A stretch of 64,000 nucleotides of DNA from DATCJA01 sp963814955 (GCA_963814955.1 CAWFEX010000004.1:868001-932000), one strand, 5' to 3'. Numbered from the stretch's first letter, positions 52,445-62,478 are shown. Translations and numbers: made by a program. Notes: a model not told the origin generated them from the sequence alone.

Positions 52445-53753
52445 ATGTCGGCTGCAGCAATGATCCGCACTTGCGTCGTGCACGGGGTGGTCTTGTTGTT
52501 GGCAGGGCGGGCGCTGGCGCAAACGGACGCAACAAATCCACCGGCACCGCCAGCTGCGGCCGTCGTTTCAGCGTCGCAATCGCCCCCCAAGTCGCCGCCG
52601 CTGGCGCCCGACGGATTCTTCCAGGAGCCGCTTTTCCTGTCGAACAGCATCGACTTCATGATCGACAAGGTCGGGGACGGACGGCGAGCCGAAGAGCGGC
52701 TTCTATCCCGAGTTCTCGAACATGATCACCGGCGCGGGATGGGTGTCGGTTGGGCCCGGCTATCGCCAATTCCTCTTCGACCGGAAACTCTTGATCGACG
52801 GTTCCGCGGCGGTGTCGTGGCGTTTGTACAAGATGATGCAGGCGCGGGTCGAGCTTCTGGCCAACGATCGCGTGACCGTAGGGACCCAGGTGATGTGGCG
52901 CGACGATACACAGGTGAACTACTTCGGTATTGGTTCGGACGCGTTCGACAGCGAACAGAGCCACTACCGGATGAAGGCCACCAACCTCGTCGGCTACGCA
53001 TCGGCGCGGCCAACCGACTGGCTCACATTCGACGGCACGCTGGGCTGGCTGCCGCGACTCGAGGTCATGGCGCCCGGGGGATCGTTCAAAAGCGACCTTC
53101 CCGATACGCGAGAATTGTTCCCGGCAGATCCGGCTGTCGGCCTCGCCAGTCAGCCGGACTTTCTGCACGGCGGACTGTCTGCGACCGTCGATACGCGCGA
53201 CTATCCAGACCACCCGACCAGTGGCGGCCGGTATCGGGCGGCACTGACGGCCTATTCAGACCGGACGACAGGAACCTTCAGTTTCCGTCAATACGAGGCG
53301 GAGGCCACGCAGCTGGTGCCGCTTGCGGACCGGCGCTGGGTCCTGGCGTTTCGAGGATGGACGGTCGTGAGCGATGTCGCCGACGGCCGTGACATTCCGT
53401 TCTATCTGCTGCCAAGCCTGGGCGGACACAACACGCTCCGCGACTATCACAATTTTCAGTTTCACGATCGCCATGCGCTCCTGGTCAATGCCGAGTCGCG
53501 ATGGGCGGTGTTCACGCACGTCGACGCGGCGGTGTTTCTCGACGCCGGCAACGTGGCTCCCACGGTAAGGCGATTGAACCTGGACAAGACTTCATACGGC
53601 GCGGGCATCCGCGTACATACCGAACGCGCGACCATCGCTCGATTCGACGTGGCCTACGGGGCACGCGGATGGGAGCTCATGTTCAGAACGAGCGATTCAC
53701 TCCGGCTTGGGCGCGGCCGTCGGCGCGTGGCGTCGATTCCGTTCACACCATAG
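52445..53753 (+). CDS. Omp85/BamA-like surface-antigen barrel protein (one frameshift)
   Basis: ATG 52445 begins a signal peptide (RTCVVHGVVLLLAGRALA). After LSNSIDFMIDKVGDG the frame changes near 52690 to ITGAGWVSVGPGYRQFLFDR and stays open to 53753. The barrel has GLSATVDTRDYPDHPTSGGR YR (the BamA-type D-x-R-D-x-P-x-x-G motif), RRWVLAFRGWTVVSDVADGR, LPSLGGHNTLRDYHNFQF (the L-G-G-x-x-x-L-R-G/D-Y motif in the family's conserved strand) and AAVFLDAGNVAP. It has no POTRA domains, as in short bacterial surface-antigen proteins. It lies 15 bp upstream of the kinase-like gene and is likely co-transcribed. Confidence 0.8.
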
Positions 53754-53768
53754 GGCGGAGGCGAAAGC

Positions 53769-54743
53769 ATGAAAGACCACCGGTTCCTACACGCAATGTG
53801 TGCGGCAGCGCTGGCGATGTCTGCGTGGATATGCACGCCGGCGACAGGCAGTGCGGCCGGGAAGGAGAGGCCGCCGCTCACGGCGCTGTGGGAAGAGCCG
53901 CGGGATCTGGAGAATCGCGACCTCTTCAACGGGCAGTGGGGCGCGGCGAACGCGCCAGATCCAAAGTCCACCTACACGTTCGTTCGACCCAAGCAGGGCG
54001 GGGTCAATCCTGGCGTTGTCGTGAAAGATCCGTCAGGACGAATGTGGGATGTCAAGCAGGCAGCGGAGCGATGGGATGAGGGACCGGCCGAGGTGGTGCT
54101 GTCGCGCGTGCTTTGGGCCGTTGGTTACCATCAGCCTCCTGTGTATGACCTGCCGTCCTTCAGCATGAGTGATGAGTCCGGCACTCGTATGGAAGCTGGT
54201 GGACGTTTCCGGCTTGATCATCCATCTCTCATAGAGCGGGGTGAGTGGTCGTGGCGCATGAACCCGTTTGTCGGGACGATGCCCTATCAGGGATTGCTGG
54301 TCATGATGCTGCTGTTTGCGAATGGCGACCTCAAGAACTCCAACAATTCGCTTTACGAGGTGACGCGCGACGGCGCGACCGAGCAGTGGTACGTCGTGCG
54401 CGACCTCGGCGCCTCGCTCGGCGAGCGGGGCATTTTCAAACCAATGCGAAACGATCCCGGCCTTTTCGAGCAGGAGTCTTTCATCACGGGCGCCGGGAAC
54501 GGTTTCGTGCAATTCGACCATCCGATGAAGGAGCGAATGCTCGTGGAGGGGCGGATCACGCCCGCCGAAGTGGTGTGGGCCAGCAACCTTCTCGGCCGGC
54601 TGACCGAGCGTCAATGGCGCGACGCCTTCCGCGCGGGAGGCTATGACAACGACGTGGCCGGTCGCTTCATCCGGAAGATCCGGCAGAGCATCACAGAAGG
54701 GCAGCGAGTCACCGCGGCGGCAGAAGCCACGCCTCGCCCTTGA
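53769..54743 (+). CDS. Secreted kinase-like protein of unknown family
   Basis: 324 residues; signal peptide around CAAALAMSAWICTPATGSAA. Possible kinase-fold landmarks in order: VVVKDPSGRMWDVKQAAERW (beta3 Lys-like), EVVLSRVLWAVGYHQPPVYD (helix-C Glu-like), LLVMMLLFANGDLKNSNNSL (a GDLKNSNN block comparable to the D-x-K-x-x-N catalytic loop), WYVVRDLGASLGERG (RDLG comparable to DFG). I have seen similar exported proteins in Acidobacteriota but know no functional assignment. It follows the Omp85-like gene by 15 bp with AGGCGAAAGC before ATG. The kinase reading is inference from motif order and spacing; a secreted location would require an extracellular or periplasmic nucleotide source. Confidence 0.6.
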   Translation: MKDHRFLHAMCAAALAMSAWICTPATGSAAGKERPPLTALWEEPRDLENRDLFNGQWGAANAPDPKSTYTFVRPKQGGVNPGVVVKDPSGRMWDVKQAAERWDEGPAEVVLSRVLWAVGYHQPPVYDLPSFSMSDESGTRMEAGGRFRLDHPSLIERGEWSWRMNPFVGTMPYQGLLVMMLLFANGDLKNSNNSLYEVTRDGATEQWYVVRDLGASLGERGIFKPMRNDPGLFEQESFITGAGNGFVQFDHPMKERMLVEGRITPAEVVWASNLLGRLTERQWRDAFRAGGYDNDVAGRFIRKIRQSITEGQRVTAAAEATPRP

Positions 54744-54744
54744 C

Positions 54745-54905
54745 GTAGTGTCCGGCCCGACCAGTTATGACGTAGTGTCCGGCCCTTCGAGCCCTCAGGA
54801 CCGACTCGTTATGACGTAGTGTCCGGCTTCAGCCGGACCGTCGAAACCTGCAGTCCGGGTCTCGGCTCCGCGCCAGGCGGGCCGTCAAGGCCCGCCCTGC
54901 GACGA
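54745..54905. repeat. Three palindromic repeat units and a family-2 hairpin
   Basis: Two degenerate units (GACGTAGTGTCCGGCCCGAC, GACGTAGTGTCCGGCCCTTC) and one complete unit at 54811-54838 are followed by GCGCCAGGCGGGCCGTCAAG-type family-2 hairpin (GGCGGGCC-GTCAA-GGCCCGCC). They occupy the convergent gap between the kinase-like and SRPBCC genes. Confidence 0.85.
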
Positions 54906-54932
54906 CTCTTTACCGTTACGCCGGCAACACAA

Positions 54933-55439
54933 CTATGCCTGCGCGTTGAGTTGCGCCGCGACTTCTTCGAGGCGGTCGTAGCTGATGGCTGCGCCCCTTG
55001 CCATCCCGGAGTTGATGACCGCGTCACGGACTTCAACCGACGGATAGAGCGCCGTCACCGTAAGCCGTGTCTTGCCGTCCTCTTCAGTCAATGTCGCGGT
55101 CACCACTGATTCGGTATCAGGAAAGTCCTCGAAGATCTCGGTAAACACGATGCGGTCGGGCGCGCTGATCTCCCGGTACACACCGTGGAACGCGGCCTCG
55201 CCTTTGGGATGACGGTTGACGAAGCGCCACTTGCCGCCCGGTCGCAGATCGACCTCGCACACGGGAACGGAGTAGCCCTCGCCGAGCCGTCCCCACCACT
55301 GCCTGATGTGCTCGGGTTTGCTCATCGCCTCGAAGACCAGCCGCCGAGGTGCATCGAAGAGACGCGTCAGCCGGATCTCGCGCTCCGAAGGAGTGCTGAC
55401 GTGAAACGTGTCGCTATTTCGTACGGTGCTTACGGCCAT
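54933..55439 (-). CDS. SRPBCC/AHSA1-like protein
   Basis: 168 residues. Motifs: EREIRLTRLFDAPRRLVFEA and MSKPEHIRQWWGRLGEGYSV (the AHSA1 entry), VDLRPGGKWRFVNRHPKGE, FHGVYREISAPDRIVFTEIF, ESVVTATLTEEDGKTRLTVT and SGMARGAAISYDRLEEVAA. All typical AHSA1/activator-of-Hsp90-like SRPBCC blocks are present. The start overlaps the ArsR gene by 26 bp, so expression is coupled. Ligand unknown. This ArsR plus AHSA1 pairing is common in soil bacteria. Confidence 0.9.
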   Translation of the reverse strand: MAVSTVRNSDTFHVSTPSEREIRLTRLFDAPRRLVFEAMSKPEHIRQWWGRLGEGYSVPVCEVDLRPGGKWRFVNRHPKGEAAFHGVYREISAPDRIVFTEIFEDFPDTESVVTATLTEEDGKTRLTVTALYPSVEVRDAVINSGMARGAAISYDRLEEVAAQLNAQA

Positions 55440-55773
55440 GGTTTTTCTCCTTCGCTTTGAGCTGCTTCAGATACGCATCCAGCCGATCGAATCGCTGTTC
55501 CCAGATCGTGCAGTAACGGTCCGCCCATTCCGCCACTTCCTTGAGCGGGCCAGCCTCGAGGCGACAGGGTCGCCACTGGGCTTCGCGCCCGCGCGCAATC
55601 AGGCCGGCCCGCTCGAGCACGCGAAGGTGCTTCGACACGGCCGGCAGGCTCATATCGAACGGCTCGGCCAGCTCGGTGACTGAGCAGTCGCCGGTGGCGA
55701 GGCGGGCGAGGATGGCGCGTCTCGTCGGGTCGGCGAGCGCGGCGAACGTGGTGCTGAGTTGATCGGCAGCCAT
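55414..55773 (-). CDS. ArsR-family transcriptional regulator
   Basis: 119 residues; winged-helix motifs: STTFAALADPTRRAILARLA, TGDCSVTELAEPFDMSLPAV followed by SKHLRVLERAGLI (recognition helix), and REAQWRPCRLEAGPLKEVAE. It lacks the CxC metal motif of arsenic sensors, so it is of the AHSA1-linked subgroup. The promoter region just upstream contains an inverted repeat likely to be its own operator. It is transcribed with the SRPBCC gene. Confidence 0.9.
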   Translation of the reverse strand: MAADQLSTTFAALADPTRRAILARLATGDCSVTELAEPFDMSLPAVSKHLRVLERAGLIARGREAQWRPCRLEAGPLKEVAEWADRYCTIWEQRFDRLDAYLKQLKAKEKNHGRKHRTK

Positions 55774-55790
55774 TTGTTGTGAACCAGTGA

Positions 55791-55811
55791 GTTAATTAAC
55801 TAATAGGTTAA
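55791..55811 (-). promoter_or_regulatory. Candidate ArsR operator/promoter region
   Basis: TTAAC-TAATAG-GTTAA (55796-55811) is a perfect 5-bp inverted repeat overlapping GTTAATTAAC (55791-55800), 18 to 38 bases upstream of the ArsR start. It stands out as AT-rich in a GC-rich region and resembles operators of this subgroup (TTAAC with an inverted GTTAA). Confidence 0.6.
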
Positions 55812-55839
55812 ATAACACGTGTCACGATGCCCCGTCAAG

Positions 55840-56177
55840 TACGCCCTGTGACAGGCCCGCGTCTTCAGACGCCTGGGGCGCCGCCGCCGTGACAGGGCCT
55901 TCGGACATCGGCAGACAGTGAGGGGCACGCCCCCCTCAAATGCCTGGGAGAGCGCGCGCAGCGAACGGGTTAACCGCTACACCAGATCATCAACACGGGG
56001 TCGATCTCGACTGGATAAAACCCCGTCTAACCAACGGACTTGCTTTGCTATACGGCTGGGGCGATCATTTACGCTTCGACCGAGTCAAGCCATTGAACGC
56101 GCGATCGCGGCGCGCGAATGTACTGCGAGAACCCGCTTGTTTCGACGTCGCCGCTGACAGCGTAGGGTGCTTTACAG
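55840..56177. other. Intergenic region between the ArsR gene and the GT-C gene
   Basis: No gene is supported in this 338-bp stretch; the open frames in it look non-coding. The left part is GC-rich with GACAGG-type repeats (GTGACAGGCCC, GTGACAGGGCC). It probably contains the promoter of the GT-C gene. Confidence 0.5.
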
Positions 56178-57729
56178 ATGCAGAGCTCGCTTGATGTGAC
56201 CAACTCACCGCTCGCGCCCGAGTCAGTGCGCAGCGATCGGGCGTTCAAGATCGGCACCGTCATCGTTCTAGCGGCGCTTTATCTACTTTACATAAACCGC
56301 TTTTCGTTTGATCTCGACGGTGAGCTTGTTTTCTCTTTGAGCGACGACCAGATGATCTCGATGCGTTACGCGGATAATCTCGCGTCCGGCAACGGGCTGG
56401 TCTGGAATCCCGGAGAACGTGTGGAGGGTTTTACGAACCCGCTGTGGACCGCGTATATGGCCGTCTGGCACGTGGCACAGGTCCCCAGGACGAAAACGTC
56501 GCTGGCAATCATGTTGACCAGCGCCTTGATCCTGATTCTCAACGCCCTGGCGGTTTACTCCATTGCATCCAGATTGTCGCCGCATTCACCGATTGTAGCG
56601 AGGGTCGCCATGCTGCTCACCGGCACCTACTGGTCGCTGGTGGACTGGTCGCTCGCGGGTTTTGAAGTTGGCCTTACCGCTCTGCTCACAAGTGTCGTCG
56701 TGCTGCAATCCTTCATTTACATGGAGTCCAGACGAACGCGACACCTCGTGGCAATAGCGGTGTGTCTGATCGCGCTCGGATGGACGCGCCTCGAGATGCT
56801 GCCCATTGCGGGCGTGCCCGTCGCCTACTTGTTTCTGGTGAACGCCGGGCGGGCAAGAGTTCTCAGCGTGGTCGTCGTTCCAGTCGTGGCCAGCGTCGCC
56901 GTGTTGTTCGCCACTCGCCACTGGTACTACGGCGAATGGCTACCCAACACCTACTATCTGAAATTGACCGGTATCGCCATGCGCGATCGCGTGACGATGG
57001 GGCTCAACAAGACGTTCACGACGTTGCTGACTCACTTTTCCCTGCTCCTCGTCCCCATGGCACTGCTCGTACCCGGATCTCGACGGGATCACCGCATCTG
57101 GATCCTGATGGCGATCTTCGCCACGGGAGTGCTCTATACCATCTACATAGGTGGCGACACCTGGGAGCGACCGTATCATGCGAATCGGTTCCTGTCGGCG
57201 ACAACGCCTCTTTTGTTCGTCGTCACATTGCATGTGATGTATGAACGAATGGAGCGGCTGCGGCGCGACCCGCGTGCTGCTTCGCTGCTTCTCGCTGTGG
57301 TGGGGATATTGATGGCGGTGGGGCTCGGAGGGCGCAGCTTTAATGAGCTGGCTGAAATTTCCTGTGGAGAATTACGGGCTTTTCAAGATGGTGAAGCTCG
57401 GCGTGGAGCTCCGCGAGGGAGCGCCTCTCGACTCGAGGGTCGCCGTCGTATGGGCTGGTGCGTTGCCGTACTTCTCACGTCTCTATTCGATCGACTTGCT
57501 GGGGAAGTCCGACAAAGTGATCGCTCGGAGCAAACCACATAACATGGCGACCGGTCACAACAAGTGGAACTACGAGCACAGCGTCGGCGTCCTCAAGCCC
57601 GATTACATTGTCGAGCTCTGGCATCCGACAGAGGCTGACATCGCGTACATAAGCCGACTCGGGTATTCGCAAAAACCCGGCGGGATCTACATTCGTAATC
57701 GTCCAGCGCATGAAGTCGCATCCCATTAG
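56178..57729 (+). CDS. GT-C-type membrane protein (one frameshift near the C-terminus)
   Basis: About 515 residues with nine or so hydrophobic helices. First loop: SLSDDQMISMRYADNLASGN followed by GLVWNPGERVEGFTNPLW, the D-D-x-x-I-S-x-R-Y-A-x-N-L motif found in a group of bacterial GT-C membrane proteins. The C-terminal block YIGGDTWERPYHANRFLS is typical of the same group. After SFNELAE the frame changes near 57355 to FPVENYGLFKMVKLGVELRE, then LPYFSRLYSIDLLGKSDKVI and HPTEADIAYISRLGYSQKPG. It probably glycosylates a cell-surface acceptor using polyprenyl-linked sugars. It stands alone between unrelated genes. Confidence 0.7.
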
Positions 57730-57743
57730 CTGGTTTCACAACC

Positions 57744-57830
57744 GTAGGGCGGGCCTTTCCGCCTTCGCGTAAAGCTACGGCGGAACTCCGTAGCCTTGGC
57801 GCAGGGTGGTACGGCTACGGCCCGCCTGGC
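57744..57830. repeat. Family-2 palindromic repeat, extended form
   Basis: GTAGGGCGGGCC-TTTCCGCC at the left end pairs with GGCTACGGCCCGCC-TGGCGC at the right; CCTTCGCGTAAAGCTACGGCGGAACTCCGTAGCC lies between as a further stem. It follows the GT-C gene and precedes the solute-binding lipoprotein gene. Confidence 0.75.
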
Positions 57831-57877
57831 GCGGATCGATCGCGTCGAGGAAAGCCCAGCTATCATGAACGAAGGAC

Positions 57878-59392
57878 GTGACGCTACTCGGGCGAGGATT
57901 CGCCGGGCTTGGGTTCGCCGTGTGCCTTCTGGCGATGACCTGGGCGTGCAGCTCGCGCACCCCGCCGGCGGGAGTGCCCGCCTCGCCACAGCCGGGCCGA
58001 CCGGCCGAGCCCTCGGGCGCGGTTGTCGCCACGCCAGAACCGCCCGTCTCCCCGCCTGCGGCAACGGCGCCGCGTCCCGAGCAGGAAGCGCCCGGCTGCG
58101 CGCTGATCGTTGAACCGGGCGAACCGATTGCGACCGTCGCCCTGAGCGAACGCGTCGATCCATCGAACGCACCCTATCCGTCGAACGAGAGCGAGCGACT
58201 GTTGTTTCGACAGCTCTACGAGACGCTGGTCCGAGCAGACTGCGACGGACATCTGCGTCCCGGCCTGGCAGCGTCCTGGCGGCTCGACGGGAACGGCCGA
58301 ACCTGGATCGTCACGTTGCGCGAGAATGCGCGTTTTTCCGACGGCACACCGGTCACGGCGGCTGCCGTGCGGGCCAGTTGGACTCGCGACGGTATTGGAG
58401 ACGAACTGCTGCCGCACGTGAGCCGTCTCGTGCAGTCCATTGATCCAATGGGCGAAGGAGTCCTTGCGATCACGCTGCGGAGTCAACGCGTAGACATGCC
58501 CATGGCGCTCGCGCATTCGGATCTGGCAGTCGCCAGGTCGGTCCCTGATTCGCCGTGGCCGCTCGGAACGCGATCCGGTCGCATCGCACCAGAGAATTCG
58601 CCGGGTGCCGCAGGTGCGACGGCGATCACCGTTGCTCGAGACAATCTGCCGCCCATCCGGTTTCTGATCGCTCCCGGCGATCCACGCGATCTCCTGGACG
58701 AGGGCGTTGATCTGTTGCTCACACGTGATCCCTCAGCGCTCGACTACGCTGCGACGCTGCCGCAATTTCAGTCCGTGCCGCTGGCATGGCAGCGAACGCA
58801 CGTGCTCGTGACGCCCGGGCGCTCGCGCTCGTCACCACTGCTGTCCGAGGACGCGCGACGGGTTCTCGCCGACGATGCGGTTCGAGGGGAGGCGCGGGGG
58901 GCGGCAGGTCCGTTCTGGTGGCAGACGTTGCCGCCGGACTGCGAGCTCCCTCAGGCTCCGCGACGAAACCAATCCTCATTCACGCCGCGCATCGTGTACG
59001 ACGCAAGCGACGGCGCGTCGCGCGATCTGGCCGAGCGCTTCGTTGGCCTGGTCCGTGCGTCGGGCCCTGCCGCGGCCATGTTCCTCGACGCGATCATTCC
59101 CGACCGTCCGAGACGCACGTACCAGCGTGCGACGGGCTTGACCGGCGAGGCTCTCGCTCTCGCACGGCGGCTTGGAACCGATGCCGGGTACATGATGGCC
59201 GTGGACAGCCGGCCAATTGATCCGTGCCGTGATCTCCAAAGCTTGATCGATAGCGCCCGATGGCTCGATCCCGAGACCATCGTCCCGCTCGTGGAGACAC
59301 GGCTGCAAGCCATCCTGCGGCGCGGGCGGACCGGTGCGACCGCGGAATGGGATGGCGGATTGGTTATCGCAGGCGTCAACGCCCCGAGATAG
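57878..59392 (+). CDS. Family-5 solute-binding lipoprotein (SBP_bac_5)
   Basis: 504 residues. Lipobox FAVCLLAMTWACSSRTPPAG (Cys near residue 24), then a Pro/Ala-rich linker. The SBP_bac_5 domain begins SERLLFRQLYETLVRADCDG and continues HLRPGLAASWRLDGNGRTWI and VTLRENARFSDGTPVTAAAV (the entry block for the family), with LPPIRFLIAPGDPRDLLDEG in the middle. Members usually bind peptides or nickel for an ABC transporter, but no permease gene is nearby. The gene is followed directly by a histidine kinase and an NtrC-type regulator, so it may be a ligand sensor for that pair. Confidence 0.8.
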   Translation: MTLLGRGFAGLGFAVCLLAMTWACSSRTPPAGVPASPQPGRPAEPSGAVVATPEPPVSPPAATAPRPEQEAPGCALIVEPGEPIATVALSERVDPSNAPYPSNESERLLFRQLYETLVRADCDGHLRPGLAASWRLDGNGRTWIVTLRENARFSDGTPVTAAAVRASWTRDGIGDELLPHVSRLVQSIDPMGEGVLAITLRSQRVDMPMALAHSDLAVARSVPDSPWPLGTRSGRIAPENSPGAAGATAITVARDNLPPIRFLIAPGDPRDLLDEGVDLLLTRDPSALDYAATLPQFQSVPLAWQRTHVLVTPGRSRSSPLLSEDARRVLADDAVRGEARGAAGPFWWQTLPPDCELPQAPRRNQSSFTPRIVYDASDGASRDLAERFVGLVRASGPAAAMFLDAIIPDRPRRTYQRATGLTGEALALARRLGTDAGYMMAVDSRPIDPCRDLQSLIDSARWLDPETIVPLVETRLQAILRRGRTGATAEWDGGLVIAGVNAPR

Positions 59393-61098
59393 GTGATGAG
59401 CCTGCGTACTCGCCTGCTCCTTGCTTTTGCGGCCGTGGTGCTGATTCCAATTGCGCTGCTGGCGTTCGGACTGCGTCAGGACATGACCAGGCGTCTCTCA
59501 GAGGAGTACCAACGTCGGGTCGACGCGGTGGTCGACGTTATCCGGGAAGATCTCGCTCGCGAGAGCGCCGGAATTGCCGAGCGGTGGCGTCGCTCGAACG
59601 TGCGCTTCTGAACGACAATCGATTTCGCCTCGCGGCGGTGGCCGGTGTCGAGTCGGAGCGAGAGTATCTCCTCGACTACGCGGGCACCGCGATGCGTCTC
59701 ACGGGTCTGTCGATGCTCCAGATTCAGGACGGTGACGGCCGGATTATCAGCTCTGGCCACTTCCGGAACGAGCATGGCCGCGTCGAGTCTGGACTCGCGT
59801 CGGCATTGAGCGGCGCCCGCAGCGTCGCGTTCGTCACCGCCCGCGGCCCGGAGCGCGACTTTCTGGCGCTGGCGCGTGCCGAGACGTTCGTCATCGGCGG
59901 ACGGACGTTCGCCATGATCGGTGGCGTCGCGGTGGATGAGGCGTTTCTGACGCGCCTGGCTCGCGACCGCGCGATCGTCGTGTCGCTGCGTTACCCGGGA
60001 GGAGAGCTGTCAACGGTCCCAGGTAAAACGGAGAGGACTGCCGACAACGCGGTCGGCGAGCTCGAGGTTCCTGTCATCCGAGGCGGAGAGGGAACGCCGC
60101 TCGAAGTCGTGCAGGCCCGTCTCGAGGTCGCTCAGCCCCTGACTCCTCTCAGGACGCTTCTGCGGAGCGCTGATTCGTGGTTTCTCTTAACCGCCGCGGG
60201 GACCGGAGTGACCGCTTTGTTGCTGGCGGTATGGCTGTCGTCCCGAATCAGCGGCCCGCTGGCGGCGTTGGCCGAGAAGACGGCCGTGCTCGATCTGGAT
60301 CGGCTCGATGTCGACTTCGATTCCGGAACGGACGAGGTCGGCCGATTGTCCCGGCTCCTCGGCGACCTTGCTGCGCGTCTGCGCACGAGCACGGCCCGCG
60401 TCCGTGAGGCGGAGCGGCGAGCGACAGTCGGCGAGCTGGCCCGGCAGATCAACCACGACATCAAAAACGGCCTCATTCCGATTCGGAACGTAATGCGCCA
60501 TCTGGCGCAGACCCAGCAAGACGAGCCGGCTGCGCTTCCGTCGGTGTTCGCCGAGCGCCGGACCACGCTCGACTCCAGCATCGCGTATCTCGAGACGCTC
60601 GCGACGAGCTACCAGCGGCTTTCACCACGATTGGACCGCCGCGAGTGCGACTTGAACGCGTTGATCGCTGATGTCGTACGTGCCGCGCAGGGGCACGAGC
60701 ATGTCGAGTTCGAGACGGAGCTCACCAATCTTCCGCGCGTGGTCGGCGACCCGGTCGCGTTCCGCCGTATCCTCGAGAATCTGATTGCCAACGCCGTTGA
60801 CAGCCTGCAGCTGAAGCCAGGCCGCATAACCGTCTCGACGCAGGTGTTGGATCGAAGCGGTGAGCTTCCCGCAGTCCGGGTGGTCGTCGCCGACACGGGC
60901 CGCGGAATGTCTGCTGAAGAGGCGAAGCGGATTTTCGACGATTTCTATACGACGAAAGAAGGCGGTACCGGTCTCGGGCTGTCCATCGTTCGACGACTCG
61001 TGATCGACCTGAACGGCACGATCGCCGTCGAGAGCGTGCCTTCCAGGGGAACCCGCGTCATCATCGATGTTCCGGCCGGCGGTCCGAAACGCACATGA
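59393..61098 (+). CDS. Membrane-bound NtrB-like sensor histidine kinase (one frameshift)
   Basis: The N-terminal frame gives LRTRLLLAFAAVVLIPIALL (first helix) followed by DMTRRLSEEYQRRVDAVVDV; it shifts near 59585 and continues VASLERALLNDNRFRLAAVA. A second helix (~60180-60240, WFLLTAAGTGVTALLLAVWL) leads into a HAMP domain (SSRISGPLAALAEKTAVLDL; DSGTDEVGRLSRLLGDLAAR). The phosphoacceptor box is VGELARQINHDIKNGLIPIR and the ATPase domain has RILENLIANAVDSLQLK (N box), VVADTGRGMSAEEAKRIFDD and TGLGLSIVRRL. The periplasmic part between the helices could contact the upstream solute-binding lipoprotein. It overlaps the regulator gene by 4 bp. Confidence 0.85.
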
Positions 61099-62478
61099 CG
61101 ATGCAGGTGCTCGTGGTCGATGACGTGCCGGCGATGGCCGAGCAGTATGCGTACGACTTGAAGCGCGTCGGCCGCTATCACACGATCGTCGCGGCAAACG
61201 GCGACGAGGCACTGGACGTCCTCGGCCGGGAGGCGATCGATTGTGTCGTCCTGGATCTCGAAATGCCCGGAACCGACGGGTTCGAGGTTCTTCGGCGGCT
61301 GCAGCAGCGCGGCATCGACACGCCGGTGATCGTCTACACCGGAACGGGCAGCTACGACCGTTGCATCCAGGCCGTGCGGCTTGGCGCGTACGGGTTCGTG
61401 GACAAGACGGAGCCGATTGAGCGCGTCGTCCAGGAGATCGAGAACGCGCTCTCCCGCGGACGGCTGGTGAGCGAGCTTCGAACGCTGCGGTCCCGGTTTG
61501 ACGGCGACACGCCGCTCATCGGCGACAGCGCGCCGATGCGGTCGCTCCGTGACGCCATCGCGCGTGTTGCCCCGATTCCGAGCTGCGTGCTGATCGTGGG
61601 GGAGAGCGGAACAGGCAAGGAACTGGTTGCGCGCGAGCTGCATCGACGAGGTCCTGGTGTGAAGGCCCCGCTCGTGGCCGTGAACAGCGCGGCTCTGCCC
61701 GAACAGCTCGTCGAGAGCGAGCTGTTCGGCCATGAGCGGGGAGCGTTTACCGGTGCCGACCGCCTGCGCAGGGGCGCTTTCGAGAACGCGGGCACTGGAA
61801 CGCTGTTCCTCGACGAAGTCGGAGAGCTGCCTCTGCCGGCGCAGGCCAAGCTGCTTCGGGTGCTCGAGGAGCGGAAAGTCACGCGGGTCGGGGGCGACCG
61901 TGCTATTCACGTCACGGCGCGCGTCGTTGCGGCTACCAACCGGGATCTCGAGCAGGAGATCGAGGCCGGCCGCTTCCGTCAGGATCTCTACTATCGTCTC
62001 AACGTCCACACGTTGCGCGTCCCGCCGCTGCGCGAGCGGCTCGCCGACGTTCCAGCGCTGGTCGATCATTTGCTTCGGACGATTGCCGCGCACCTTGGCG
62101 TACGCGACGAAAACGATCGCGCCTGAGGCGGTTGCGCTGCTCGCCGCGCACGACTGGCAGAGGAATAACGTCCGCGAGCTGCGAAATTGTCTGGAGCGGA
62201 TGATCATTGCCTCAGATGCGGCCGTTATCGGCGAAGCCGACATTCCGCCGGAGATTCGCGGCGACGATCGAAACGATGACGCCGACACGACCGCCCCGCC
62301 CGGCACGCTCAAGGCGCTGAAAGCGCAGGCCGAGCGGCAGATCGTTCTTGGCGCGCTCAACAAACACGACTGGCACGTCACTCGGACCGCCGAGGCGCTC
62401 GGCCTTGCGGATCACTCCAGCCTGTTGAAGATCATGCGCCGACACGGGCTGAGCAAGGGAATGCAGCGGGATGCATAA
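61095..62478 (+). CDS. NtrC-family sigma-54-dependent response regulator (one frameshift)
   Basis: Receiver 1-120: VLVVDDVPAMAEQYAYDLKR, phospho-Asp in CVVLDLEMPGTDG, Thr in VIVYTGTG, Lys in YGFVDKTEPI. AAA+ domain: GESGTGKE (Walker A), ESELFGHERGAFTGADRLRR (complete GAFTGA loop), TLFLDEVGELPLPAQAKLLR (Walker B), VVAATNRDLEQEI. The frame changes near 62100, after which it reads NNVRELRNCLERMIIASDAA and ends with a Fis-type helix-turn-helix (HVTRTAEALGLADHSSLLKI MRRHGLSKG). The expected target class is a sigma-54 promoter; one candidate lies upstream of the next gene. The cognate kinase is the overlapping gene. Confidence 0.88.

Noticed and set aside
60945..62381. 478-codon minus-strand frame opposite the NtrC-like regulator
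   Set aside because: Shadow of the regulator gene, which carries complete receiver and AAA+ motifs.
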